Shown: positions 39,245-46,873 of the stretch, in pieces
How the letters are laid out: every line of letters begins with the position of its first letter
How positions within the stretch are numbered: position 1 is the first letter of the stretch
Virus record (IMG/VR): IMGVR_UViG_3300019889_000001
Location: 1 to 64,000 of that record
From: a virus
Reading direction: 5' to 3' (one strand)
DNA: 64,000 nt
The notes under the pieces: model-generated
Told to the model about the DNA's origin: nothing
Seen by the model: the letters and a program-made list of their open reading frames with translations, nothing else
Database searches by the model: none
Position numbers and translations under genes: made by a program

Positions 39245-39914
39245 CCTGGTTCTCCGGTTCGCGTTCGGCGATGATGGCCCGCATGGCTGCGGGGTTGTTG
39301 CGGGCGTGGTAGTAGCGCTGGCTGAGCGCCGAGTTCGGCTGCCAGCGTTCGCTGCCGATGTCGCGGCAGGCGCCGTCGTGGTAAAGCGACAGCGCCATCC
39401 CCGTGTGCCACCGCGGTCGCCCGAGGATCGCTGTGGCCGCCGAGGTTAGGGCTCCATCTTCTCCGCCATATCCGGTGAAGCGTTCGTCCTGGCCGCCGCA
39501 CTCCCAGTACGACGTCGGCTTGATCGCGATGACCGACGAATCATGTTGGAGGGCTTGCCGGGTCGGCATGATCCCGGCGTGGTAGGCGGCGGTCTCCTCC
39601 TCGGTGAGGTACAGCATCGTGTCGAGCCCGAAATGGAGAAGCCCGTCGTCGAATGCCCCGAACACGGCCGCGGTCACCGCTTTCAAATCGGGGATCGTGT
39701 CGGCATCGTTGAGGACGACGACATCCGCCCCTTCCTTCTCTGCGAGCCGGACGCAGGTATTTCGGGACCCGGCCCGCGAGAACTCGGGGTGGCCGGAGTC
39801 AGCGGTCCCGAAATACCAGTTGCGGGCGTTGGTGAGATACCAGTCCCGCACCGTTTGGAACGCGGCGAGACGATCAGGGGTCGGTCTCCAGGGGCACATC
39901 ACGGTGACTCTCAT
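39237..39914 (-). CDS. GT-A fold glycosyltransferase
   Basis: 225 aa. MRVTVMCPWRPTPDR start, VVLNDADTIPD as the DxD-containing strand, and a later ECGGQDERFTGYGGED segment that matches the ED-containing loop of galactosyltransferase-like enzymes. Sugar-nucleotide donor not determinable. Confidence 0.75.
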   Translation of the reverse strand: MRVTVMCPWRPTPDRLAAFQTVRDWYLTNARNWYFGTADSGHPEFSRAGSRNTCVRLAEKEGADVVVLNDADTIPDLKAVTAAVFGAFDDGLLHFGLDTMLYLTEEETAAYHAGIMPTRQALQHDSSVIAIKPTSYWECGGQDERFTGYGGEDGALTSAATAILGRPRWHTGMALSLYHDGACRDIGSERWQPNSALSQRYYHARNNPAAMRAIIAEREPENQDA

Positions 39915-40852
39915 CCGACAATCTCCTCTAACCGCTTGATGAACCTCGTCAAGGAGTCGTCCTTGGCGAGTTGGTCTGCTCGAGCCTTTGCCCGCTTCGA
40001 TGCCGCCGCGTATTTGCGGGGGTTGTCGAGGTCTTCGATGATGTCCAACCAGGCGTCGAGGTCATCACGGTCTGCGAAGAGCCCGGCGTTGCCGAGGGAT
40101 TCCTTCAGTCCTGGCGTCGGGTGTGCGATCACGGGAATTCCGGCACACATGGCTTCGATCCCGATCATCCCCCAGGTTTCGTGATCCGATGGCATCAACA
40201 GAATGCGGGTCTTCGCCAGGATGTCGTCGCGGACGTTGCCGGTCGGCTTGATGATCGTGACGTTCTTGCGGGCCTGGCCTTCCGGCTGTGGGCCGTAGCC
40301 GCCTCGGACGCCGAGGAAGGGGCGCTTCGGGAGGTAGCGGGCGAGGGCGTCGAACGTGAGGTAGCCCTTCGGTTCGATCAAGTTGACGAGCGTGATCGAA
40401 TCGCCTGGTGTCGTCGCGAATTTGGTGGGATCGATGATGGGGTGGCACACCATGTGTTCGCCGGTGTAGCCGACGTGTTCGGCGAGACTGTACGAGTTGA
40501 AGACGGTGAGGGTTGGTTCGCCGTGCTTCACGAGGTTGTGGAACATGGTGTCATGGGTGCCATGAACGAACCGGACCGACGGGACGTGTTCCGTCATCGC
40601 GACGCGATGGAGGCGGGCGTCGTCACCGTGGATCGAAATGCAGACATCGGTGCGGGCGAACCTCGGTCGCATGTTGGAACCGAGGTGTTCGACGTGGACG
40701 CCGTCGATGTCGTATGACTTGATGTGGTCGGGAACCTGCACAATGACTTTGTGGCCAGCCGCGGCGAGCCCCGCGAGATAGCTGTGCGTCGCAATCCAAC
40801 TGCCGACACGGGCGTGGGGTGGATATCCAAGAACGAACGCTAAGACGCGAAT
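39911..40852 (-). CDS. GT4-type glycosyltransferase, ATT start
   Basis: 313 aa. N-terminal (M)RVLAFVLGYPPHARVGSWI with the following ATHSYLAGLAAAGHKVIV is the classic GT4 opening, and SDHETWGMIGIEAMCAGIPVIA is the C-terminal donor-binding motif. Between the last stop and the first domain there is no ATG/GTG/TTG; ATT 40852 is the only plausible start, with AGAGGGAG upstream. Starting at GTG 40741 would delete the first 37 residues of the fold. The start overlaps the end of the HNH gene. Confidence 0.75.
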   Translation of the reverse strand: MRVLAFVLGYPPHARVGSWIATHSYLAGLAAAGHKVIVQVPDHIKSYDIDGVHVEHLGSNMRPRFARTDVCISIHGDDARLHRVAMTEHVPSVRFVHGTHDTMFHNLVKHGEPTLTVFNSYSLAEHVGYTGEHMVCHPIIDPTKFATTPGDSITLVNLIEPKGYLTFDALARYLPKRPFLGVRGGYGPQPEGQARKNVTIIKPTGNVRDDILAKTRILLMPSDHETWGMIGIEAMCAGIPVIAHPTPGLKESLGNAGLFADRDDLDAWLDIIEDLDNPRKYAAASKRAKARADQLAKDDSLTRFIKRLEEIVG

Positions 40853-41358
40853 GAGGTGGCTCCCTCTGCGTAGAACAGGTGGAGATTACGCTTTGCTGTC
40901 TCGTACGCTGCACCGGCCTCCTCTGGGGTACTAAAGCTTCCAAGATGTTTGGATTCGCCATTCAGCCCAATGCACGCGGCCCAACGGTTCTTCTTCGGGT
41001 AGACGCCCAGCAGACCAGACTTGTTGTTTGACTTGGGACCCTGGATATTCTGAGCGTTCTGCGCCTGGGTTGCGGGGCGTAGATTGGTGATTCGATTATC
41101 CAGTTTGCAGCGGTTGATGTGATCAACACCATGCTCCGGCCACGTCCCGTAGAAATGCGCCCAGCCGAGGCGATGTGCTCGATAGGACTTGCCGTCTATC
41201 TTGATGGCCCAATACCCGCTACACAGGGGAGTGCCGGCCACGTCGCCAATTCTGATCTTGATCGCCACTCGGATCTTCCAGCGGAACACGCCAGTGTCGG
41301 GGTCGTAGTCGAGGACCTCCCGCAGGCGCTCCACTGTGAGCGTAGGCTTCGTGGGCAT
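40840..41358 (-). CDS. HNH homing endonuclease (AP2-type)
   Basis: 172 aa. LTVERLREVLDYDPDTGVFRW start, HNH_3-type RAHRLGWAHFYGTWPEHGVDHIN core, NNKSGLLGVYPKKNRWAA AP2-like DNA-binding end. Close relative of the enzymes at 59574 and 62547. Preceded by a promoter and hairpin leader shared with 62547. Ends inside the start of the GT4 gene. Confidence 0.9.
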   Translation of the reverse strand: MPTKPTLTVERLREVLDYDPDTGVFRWKIRVAIKIRIGDVAGTPLCSGYWAIKIDGKSYRAHRLGWAHFYGTWPEHGVDHINRCKLDNRITNLRPATQAQNAQNIQGPKSNNKSGLLGVYPKKNRWAACIGLNGESKHLGSFSTPEEAGAAYETAKRNLHLFYAEGATSFAS

Positions 41359-41363
41359 CGGAC

Positions 41364-41422
41364 ACCTCCGTTGTGTCTGGTCGGTCCCGGCACGTTCACG
41401 CGTGGCCGGGACATTCATCCTA
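41364..41422 (-). promoter_or_regulatory. promoter and 5' hairpin leader of HNH gene
   Basis: Minus strand: TAGGAT (41422-41417), GAATGTC, then stem GTCCCGGC (41412-41405) / GCCGGGAC (41391-41384), CCGACCAGACA, GGAGGT (41369-41364), ATG 41358. The order and sequences match the leader at 62485-62541. Confidence 0.65.
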
Positions 41423-41505
41423 CTCATGGGGATGTAGGGATGTCAGAGTTAAGGAGCCCACGCGGGCATACGGCGCATACCCCAGCTGGAAGCCTAAAAT
41501 CCGAA

Positions 41506-41799
41506 TCACGTGGTGGTTGGGATGTTCGGGTCGGCGAGCAGCGCGGTACGGGTGGCGACGTCGAAGTTGCCGTTCGGCGCCCCGTCGTAGAACCCGTCTT
41601 TGATGAGCTGCTGCTGGAGTAGGGACACACTCGAGCGCATGTCGTTCCCGTAGTACCCGTTCACTCGGCCCTTGTAGTAGCCCAAGTCAATCAACAGGCC
41701 TTGCAGCTCGCGGTTCTTCGTGGACGGCATCCCACCGGGCTTCGATGCCGGTGGGACAGTCACGGGCGGCAGGGGACGCTTCGAGGAGGTGGGAGGCAC
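41506..41799 (-). CDS. peptidoglycan-binding domain protein
   Basis: 97 aa. NRELQGLLIDLGYYKGRVNGYYGNDM and IKDGFYDGAPNGNFDVATRTALL repeat the PG_binding_1-type pattern of alternating helices and GxxG turns. Pro-rich N-terminal spacer. GTG start 6 nt after TACCCT. Likely cell-wall targeting helper in lysis or a virion-associated factor. Confidence 0.65.
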   Translation of the reverse strand: MPPTSSKRPLPPVTVPPASKPGGMPSTKNRELQGLLIDLGYYKGRVNGYYGNDMRSSVSLLQQQLIKDGFYDGAPNGNFDVATRTALLADPNIPTTT

Positions 41800-41805
41800 C
41801 CTGAC

Positions 41806-41811
41806 AGGGTA
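41806..41811 (-). promoter_or_regulatory. -10 element TACCCT, leaderless promoter
   Basis: TACCCT, 6 nt, GTG 41799. Confidence 0.4.
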
Positions 41812-41842
41812 GCCGATGGTGCGAGTGCCGGGATGACGTCCG

Positions 41843-41941
41843 CTATTCCCAACGGGCGCCTGGCGGGAGGGGGGTGAAGAATCCGCCGAGCCAAGCGATC
41901 AGCCCGCAGCCGACCACGGCGAGGACGGCGACAAGACGCAT
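41843..41941 (-). CDS. tiny membrane protein of the lysis cassette
   Basis: 32 aa: MRLVAVLAVVGCGLIAWLGG then FFTPLPPGARWE. Single span; Cys in a VVGCG context could be lipidated. Start forms TGATG with the upstream stop. Confidence 0.45.
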   Translation of the reverse strand: MRLVAVLAVVGCGLIAWLGGFFTPLPPGARWE

Positions 41942-42372
41942 CAGTCGGGCGGGCTGTCCGCCGGTCCGATCTCCTGAAGTTTGGTTTCAGCTTCGCTGTT
42001 GCGGACCAGGCCGAAGTACGAGCCGATCGCTGCGAGGAATGCCAGGAACGCCGACTTGAGGGAGTCGACTGATATCACTGATCCGCCGCCGTCGATCATG
42101 CCGACCGTGACCAACCCTGCGACCGCGGAAAGCGCAAGGGTGAGCACCTTCTTGAGCCAGGCCGCAGTGCTCGCTTTCGTGACGAGCGCGACGAGCGCCG
42201 GGATCAATGTCCCGAGGATCATCGTGACGACGAACGGATCGAGGTTGAACAGTGAGTCAGCCGTCGAGTCCGGGCCGATCGGAGTGTCGACGGGAACTTG
42301 GGCGAAGGCGACCGTCGGGGCGGCGATCCCAAGGAACACCGCGGCGAAGACCGCGAACAGCTTTGCTTTCAT
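41941..42372 (-). CDS. holin-like membrane protein with signal peptide
   Basis: 143 aa. KAKLFAVFAAVFLGIAAPTVAFA signal, then spans FVVTMILGTLIPALVALV, VLTLALSAVAGLVTVGMI and FLAFLAAIGSYFGLV; charged tail. Small, multi-span and next to the lysin genes, it is a holin candidate. GGTGGAG lies upstream of ATG 42372. Confidence 0.55.
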   Translation of the reverse strand: MKAKLFAVFAAVFLGIAAPTVAFAQVPVDTPIGPDSTADSLFNLDPFVVTMILGTLIPALVALVTKASTAAWLKKVLTLALSAVAGLVTVGMIDGGGSVISVDSLKSAFLAFLAAIGSYFGLVRNSEAETKLQEIGPADSPPD

Positions 42373-42411
42373 GCCGTCATTCTCCACCATCCAACACGTC
42401 AAAGGCCACTC

Positions 42412-43329
42412 TCATGCGGCGTCGCCGTACACGACTTCGCAGGTGATTTCGCCGATCGGGTTCGGCTGCGTGCAGTTCACTGCGATCACTTCCCGCGCCG
42501 GCGCGCCGGGTAGGCCCGTCGCGCCGGGCTGACCTTCCGGACCCGGAGGCCCCGGAATGGCGCAGGTGCCGGAGCCGCCACACCATGCGGCCATCGCGAC
42601 GTCGACCTGGGCTTGCGTGAAACACTGGCCGGCCCCACACGACGACAGAACGACTTGGGCTACCTCTTCGGCGGTTGGAGGTCGCCCGGGCTCGCCTGTG
42701 GCTCCCTGCGCGCCGGTGGCGCCGTCCTCGCCGGGCATTCCGGCACAGTTGCCGGGCTGTGAGCAATGTGCGACAACGATGGCGGAGAGCTGTTCGTCGG
42801 TGATCGCTGGAGCATCGACACCTGGGGCCCCAGTTCCGCCGGATGGCCCGGGACCTCCTGTCCCGCCGGTGTCACCGGTCGATCCTGGGGGACCGTCGCA
42901 GACGTCGCTCGAGGCACAGACATCGAAGACGATCGGTTCGACGAGGGCGCGGACTTCGGCGAGGTCGAGGACTTCGGTGACGATGACCGGTTGCGCGGTT
43001 GGGGGTCCGGCCTGCTCGGGCTCGGTCGGTCGGGGCATCGAGGTGTCCGGCATGATTTGCTCGATAGGGACGTCGTTCTCTTCGGCGGCATCCACCACGA
43101 TCTCGGCGGGGGTCGGCACGGAGACGTCAGGCGACTCCTCCTGGAGGACGTCGTAGCCGTCGGTGAGCCGTTCGATGACCTGGTTCTGCGCCTGATCCGC
43201 CACCGACCCGTCGGTAACCGCGTCTTCCAGGTCGGTCATCCGGCCCGCGAAGGTGAGCCCGATGATGAAGATGAAGATGGCAGCGGGAACGGGCCAGCCA
43301 ACAGCGATGATGGTGCGTAGGCGGCTCAC
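42412..43329 (-). CDS. membrane-anchored collagen-like protein
   Basis: 305 aa. N-terminal span (TIIAVGWPVPAAIFIFIIGLTFAG), an acidic linker, then three blocks of Gly-X-Y repeats (GPPGSTGDTGGTGGPGPSGG; GEDGATGAQGATGEPG; GPPGPEGQPGATGLPG) separated by Cys-containing helices (CASSDVCDG, CSQPGNCAG, CGAGQC, CGGSGTC). GTG start inside the end of the preceding gene region. Could trimerise and be cross-linked by disulfides; function unknown. Confidence 0.65.
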   Translation of the reverse strand: MSRLRTIIAVGWPVPAAIFIFIIGLTFAGRMTDLEDAVTDGSVADQAQNQVIERLTDGYDVLQEESPDVSVPTPAEIVVDAAEENDVPIEQIMPDTSMPRPTEPEQAGPPTAQPVIVTEVLDLAEVRALVEPIVFDVCASSDVCDGPPGSTGDTGGTGGPGPSGGTGAPGVDAPAITDEQLSAIVVAHCSQPGNCAGMPGEDGATGAQGATGEPGRPPTAEEVAQVVLSSCGAGQCFTQAQVDVAMAAWCGGSGTCAIPGPPGPEGQPGATGLPGAPAREVIAVNCTQPNPIGEITCEVVYGDAA

Positions 43330-43332
43330 ACG

Positions 43333-43716
43333 TCACCCACATACTTCGTCGACATCCACCTCAGGCTTCTCGCGATCCAGGACCGCCGTGATCGTGTCGA
43401 TGATTTCCTGGTCGAACTGGAACTCGGCCGACAGAGCGAACCATAAGGCGCGGTCGCCAAGGTCGTCGGCGACGTCGGCCTCACAGATGTTGCGTTTGAG
43501 TTCATCGACGTCACGCTCACGAAGGTAGAACGCCGCGGTCAGCCCCACGCCGAAGATGGCGAGCGTGACGGTCATCCATCGGGTTGCATTGGAGAATCGG
43601 CGGGTGACCTGCGAGAACGTATCGGAGTCGACGTAGGAGTCCTTGGTCGTCGTCTCCACTCCGCCTTCGGACGACTTGGACTCGTGGCTGCCGCTTCGCC
43701 GGCGGACTAATTTCAT
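43333..43716 (-). CDS. single-span membrane protein
   Basis: 127 aa. Basic start (KLVRRRSGSHESKSSEGG), span WMTVTLAIFGVGLTAAFYL, acidic C-terminus. Its first 200 nt overlap the end of the 43517 ORF in another frame. Part of the lysis cassette. Confidence 0.6.
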   Translation of the reverse strand: MKLVRRRSGSHESKSSEGGVETTTKDSYVDSDTFSQVTRRFSNATRWMTVTLAIFGVGLTAAFYLRERDVDELKRNICEADVADDLGDRALWFALSAEFQFDQEIIDTITAVLDREKPEVDVDEVCG

Positions 43717-43963
43717 CGTCGGGCTCCCGTTCCGACCGCCGTTCCTCTTTCAGGTCTGCCCACTTCAATCCGGCGTGTGAACCGGTGCCGATCGCGGCGA
43801 GGGTTGTCATTGCCATGATGTCGGACGACATCACTTCGTTGCCTTGGATGAGTCGTAACGCGACGAGGGCGGGGATCATCGCGAAACAGAGTGCCTGCGC
43901 CCACTGGATCATTTTGCGTGGCGTGATGAATGGCTCCCGGTCGACGGCGCGGCGCTGGTTCAC
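43517..43963 (-). CDS. holin-like protein, long overlap with next gene
   Basis: 148 aa. Span IQWAQALCFAMIPALVALRLI and a second weaker one (DIMAMTTLAAIGTGSHAG). After about residue 82 the sequence is Arg/Pro-rich and is the shadow of the 43333 gene, so the functional protein may be the first half. GTG start after GGAAGAGGA. Holin assignment rests on size and place beside the endolysin. Confidence 0.5.
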   Translation of the reverse strand: MNQRRAVDREPFITPRKMIQWAQALCFAMIPALVALRLIQGNEVMSSDIMAMTTLAAIGTGSHAGLKWADLKEERRSEREPDDEISPPAKRQPRVQVVRRRSGDDDQGLLRRLRYVLAGHPPILQCNPMDDRHARHLRRGADRGVLPS

Positions 43964-44033
43964 GTGTCATCCTCTTCCTGTTCAGCGCCGCTTGTCTCAT
44001 CATTCATCGCCTGACGCGCCTCTCAGCGCCATG

Positions 44034-45098
44034 TCACTTCCCTCGGACCGCCACCATTCGGGCCGACGACGCCGGCCCGAACTCGCCGTCCGCGGTCAGT
44101 CCGTTGTGGCTCTGCCAGAACTTCACGGAGTTGAATGTGGCGTCACCGAAATACTGCTGCCCGTTGCGGACCGTGCCGTTGTTCGTCGAGTCGCCACCGA
44201 CCCACGCCGGGTTGTAGATCGGGTTGCCATCGGGTCCGGGCATTGAGCACAGGACGGCCTGGAGCCACATCGTGTCCGAGTGAACCTGGCCGCGCTTCAT
44301 GAGCGGCTGACCGTCAGGGGATGTGAATCCCATGCCCTTCGAGATCCAGTCGGTTGGTGTCCCTGGCTGTGGTGCGGTGCCAGGGACTTTCAACACCTGG
44401 CCGGGATGCAGCATCGTAGACAGCGAGGCGCCGTTGACGGCGAGGAGCGGACCGACCTCGACGCCGGTCTTGCGGCCGATCGCGAACCAGCCGTCGCCGG
44501 CGACGACGGTGTAAGTGCTCGTCGTCGGGCCGGGGTCGGTCGGCGGGTCCGCCGGTGGCGTCGTGCCGGGCTCGAACACCCCAGCCTTCAGCTGGGCGAA
44601 CACACCGTCACCCGGGCAGCGTGTCTTCGTGGCCTTCGGGTGATATTGCGGTCCCTCTCGGTGTCCGATGATGATCGCACCGGGTGCCTTCGCGCGGATC
44701 TGTGACACCAGGTTCTGGATCGCAGCGGTGGCGAACTTCGAGGCGGGGTCCTGCCAGTCGACGAGCACGAGAATCGCGATGGCACGGTCGTTCAGGTTGA
44801 GGTTCGCCGCGCACTTGAACGTGTCGCCTCGGATCTCCCACGTGCCGCCAAGCCAGTCGACCGCGATGCTGTAGCCGAGGCTGTACCCGCGGTTCGGGTC
44901 GTTGAGATATGAGTTGTGGGCGCTGCGGATGTAGTCGTCGAGACGGTCGGCGCTCTCGCCGGGGTCGCCGTCGATCAGGTCGTCGGCGGCGGTGTAGTGA
45001 ATGACGATGAGGTTGATGCCAGCCCAGTTGAACGCGGGCCCGGTGACCGGGCGGGTCGTCACCCACGCCGATCGATTGTGCGTGTACGTGAGCGTCAT
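44034..45098 (-). CDS. endolysin: amidase + LysM + peptidoglycan-binding
   Basis: 354 aa. Amidase_2/PGRP domain (residues 20-170) with H34 in VIHYTAADD, GHREG at 145-149 and C161 in RCPGDG as zinc/active-site positions, cleaving the lactyl-amide bond of peptidoglycan; LysM domain about 193-238 (YTVVAGDGWFAIGRKTG); C-terminal PG_binding-like repeat (SVKFWQSHNGLTADGEFG). Leaderless promoter TACTAT, 6 nt, ATG. Confidence 0.85.
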   Translation of the reverse strand: MTLTYTHNRSAWVTTRPVTGPAFNWAGINLIVIHYTAADDLIDGDPGESADRLDDYIRSAHNSYLNDPNRGYSLGYSIAVDWLGGTWEIRGDTFKCAANLNLNDRAIAILVLVDWQDPASKFATAAIQNLVSQIRAKAPGAIIIGHREGPQYHPKATKTRCPGDGVFAQLKAGVFEPGTTPPADPPTDPGPTTSTYTVVAGDGWFAIGRKTGVEVGPLLAVNGASLSTMLHPGQVLKVPGTAPQPGTPTDWISKGMGFTSPDGQPLMKRGQVHSDTMWLQAVLCSMPGPDGNPIYNPAWVGGDSTNNGTVRNGQQYFGDATFNSVKFWQSHNGLTADGEFGPASSARMVAVRGK

Positions 45099-45104
45099 GA
45101 CGTC

Positions 45105-45110
45105 ATAGTA
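45105..45110 (-). promoter_or_regulatory. -10 element TACTAT for endolysin
   Basis: TACTAT, 6 nt, ATG 45098; allows the lysis cassette its own timing. Confidence 0.55.
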
Positions 45111-45139
45111 GTTCGCCGATGTGTCTATACGCCGGAAGG

Positions 45140-45730
45140 CTAGGCCCGCGGGTAGAACCCGGCGATATGGATCTGGTCGCCGATGGTCCAGATCCAGGGA
45201 ATGGTGCTGCTAATTCCTGAATAGCTCACCCAATTCCCTCCCCCGATGACGGTAACGGCGTGGAGAACCAACCGAAGTTGACCCGCCGGAGTGAATTGGG
45301 CGCGGCCCGCCACCGACTGACCCGCAGAAGCATCGATGATGTCTATGAGGATCAGGGGCAGACTTCGCGTCGCAGACGCCGAGGGGCCTTCCGCTATCGG
45401 CGGCGAAGTGATGCGCGGTTCGACCGCACCGAATGTTGCCCCGGTGCCGAACGTGATGTCGATATGGAAGTGGACGAGATCACCGGAGTTCGGCCCATCC
45501 ACCCAATATTCGCCCTCGACCAACGACCCCGACCCGAACGACCATCCTGCCCCCGAGATTGAGGGGTTGTAGGTTTGGCGATCACCACGTGCTTCGAGAT
45601 CCGTCAACCGGTCCCCGACGCTGGTTGCGACCTCGAAGATGTAGGGGCTGAGGGCGGAGCCGTTGCCGGAGATCGACAGTGACGAGGACTCAATCGCACA
45701 ATTGCACTGACCTGTGGAGCAGAGAGCCAT
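45140..45730 (-). CDS. tail-tip/decoration protein with Cys N-motif
   Basis: 196 aa. Opens CSTGQCNCAIESSSLSISGNG, closely similar to the next protein's opening but with a different body, beta-rich (WVDGPNSGDLVHFHIDITFG). Suggests a common attachment segment with variable receptor-binding or decoration domain. ATGA overlap at its start. Confidence 0.55.
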   Translation of the reverse strand: MALCSTGQCNCAIESSSLSISGNGSALSPYIFEVATSVGDRLTDLEARGDRQTYNPSISGAGWSFGSGSLVEGEYWVDGPNSGDLVHFHIDITFGTGATFGAVEPRITSPPIAEGPSASATRSLPLILIDIIDASAGQSVAGRAQFTPAGQLRLVLHAVTVIGGGNWVSYSGISSTIPWIWTIGDQIHIAGFYPRA

Positions 45731-46368
45731 CAGTTCTCCTCCCAAGTGATATCCATGGTGATCCAGCAGCTGCTGTCGGATCGCAAAGCGCCAGTGCCGC
45801 CGCCGCGACTAGCCGTCAGTGTTGGAGTCAGCGTGGCTCCCGGAGTGAGGCCATCCCAGATGCCATTCCCGGAGAGTGATGTGCGGACGGAAATTTCGCT
45901 GATTGCGCCATAGTAAAGGCCGCCATTGATGGTCGCGTTGGCCCCGTCAAGCTGTACAGAGATGGAGAAGTTTGCCGGGTTCGTCACGATGTGGAAGCCA
46001 ATCAGACTGACGGTTGCTCGTGCGACCGTCGCCCATGGAGGGGCCACCACGTCGGGCAGCGTATGCCAGAGAGTCGGCACTCCGGCGGTGAAATCGGTCG
46101 TCACCCCCGGGACGAGAGTGCAGTCGGCGTAGGGCTCCGGGTCGCGTTCGATCCGCCAGTCCGAGCCATCCCAGTAGTAGATCCGGTCCGTGTCGGTCTC
46201 CAGGATCTGCTGCCCAAGGAACGGCGAGCCCGGCCGCGTCACCGACGTGACGATCGTCAGCCCGGTGGATTCCAGGTTGTACGGGTTTCCTGCCGAGCCG
46301 TTGCCGGAGATCTGGAGGGACTCGGATTGGATCGCACATGTACAAGCACCTGGTGTGCAGAGTCCCAT
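45730..46368 (-). CDS. tail-tip/decoration protein with Cys N-motif
   Basis: 212 aa. Opens CTPGACTCAIQSESLQISGN, then GQQILETDTDRIYYWDGSDW, a phrase common in phage fibre and baseplate proteins, and a beta-sandwich-like C-terminal part. Paralogous N-terminus with the 45140 protein. Confidence 0.6.
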   Translation of the reverse strand: MGLCTPGACTCAIQSESLQISGNGSAGNPYNLESTGLTIVTSVTRPGSPFLGQQILETDTDRIYYWDGSDWRIERDPEPYADCTLVPGVTTDFTAGVPTLWHTLPDVVAPPWATVARATVSLIGFHIVTNPANFSISVQLDGANATINGGLYYGAISEISVRTSLSGNGIWDGLTPGATLTPTLTASRGGGTGALRSDSSCWITMDITWEEN

Positions 46369-46392
46369 CGGTTCATTCTTCCACAGTCGTCA

Positions 46393-46872
46393 TCAAAACG
46401 GCAGCAAGCGCAGGCCGGGATAGATCCAGGATGTTGCGAGTGTCGTCGATCCCCAGGCCCGGAGCGTGACGGTGACGGCCTCATCCACGGAGAAGTCGCC
46501 CATCATCGGTATGGGAAGCGACACGAATCCGGTGACCGGCACAGAGATCCCGATCGATAGACCGGGACCGAGGAGACTCGAGAGGTCGGCTCCGGTTTCG
46601 TTGCTGATCAACGCCAGGTCAGTTGAGAAGACATGCCCCGCGACGAGGGTCGCGCTCGCGTAGGTGAGGGTGTCGACCGCCCATCGTCCGGCCGACACTT
46701 CGGTCGAGATGAGGGCGGTCGGGGAGGTCGAGCCGGTGTCGACGACCGGGGTGCGGACGGACCGCATCGCCCCCGAGTAGGCGCGTTGGCTAAGGTTGCG
46801 TGTCTTGGCGTTGAGTGCCTGGACTTGTTGGACGTGGGCCCGTCCCGGTTCCCGAAGATTACGATCCGACAC
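46393..46872 (-). CDS. minor tail protein
   Basis: 159 aa. Helical start (REPGRAHVQQVQALNAKTRNL), then a beta-rich body. GTG start after GGAG; two nt gap to the large tail protein upstream. Family not recognised; assigned by position. Confidence 0.5.
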   Translation of the reverse strand: MSDRNLREPGRAHVQQVQALNAKTRNLSQRAYSGAMRSVRTPVVDTGSTSPTALISTEVSAGRWAVDTLTYASATLVAGHVFSTDLALISNETGADLSSLLGPGLSIGISVPVTGFVSLPIPMMGDFSVDEAVTVTLRAWGSTTLATSWIYPGLRLLPF

Positions 46873-46873
46873 G

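Noticed and set aside
40065-40717. ORFs on both strands over the GT4 gene
   Set aside because: No motif and biased composition, whereas the GT4 frame has both family motifs.
43960-44007. 15-aa ORF MNDETSGAEQEEDDT between endolysin and holin-like genes
   Set aside because: Has a GTGA overlap but is too short and acidic to separate from chance.
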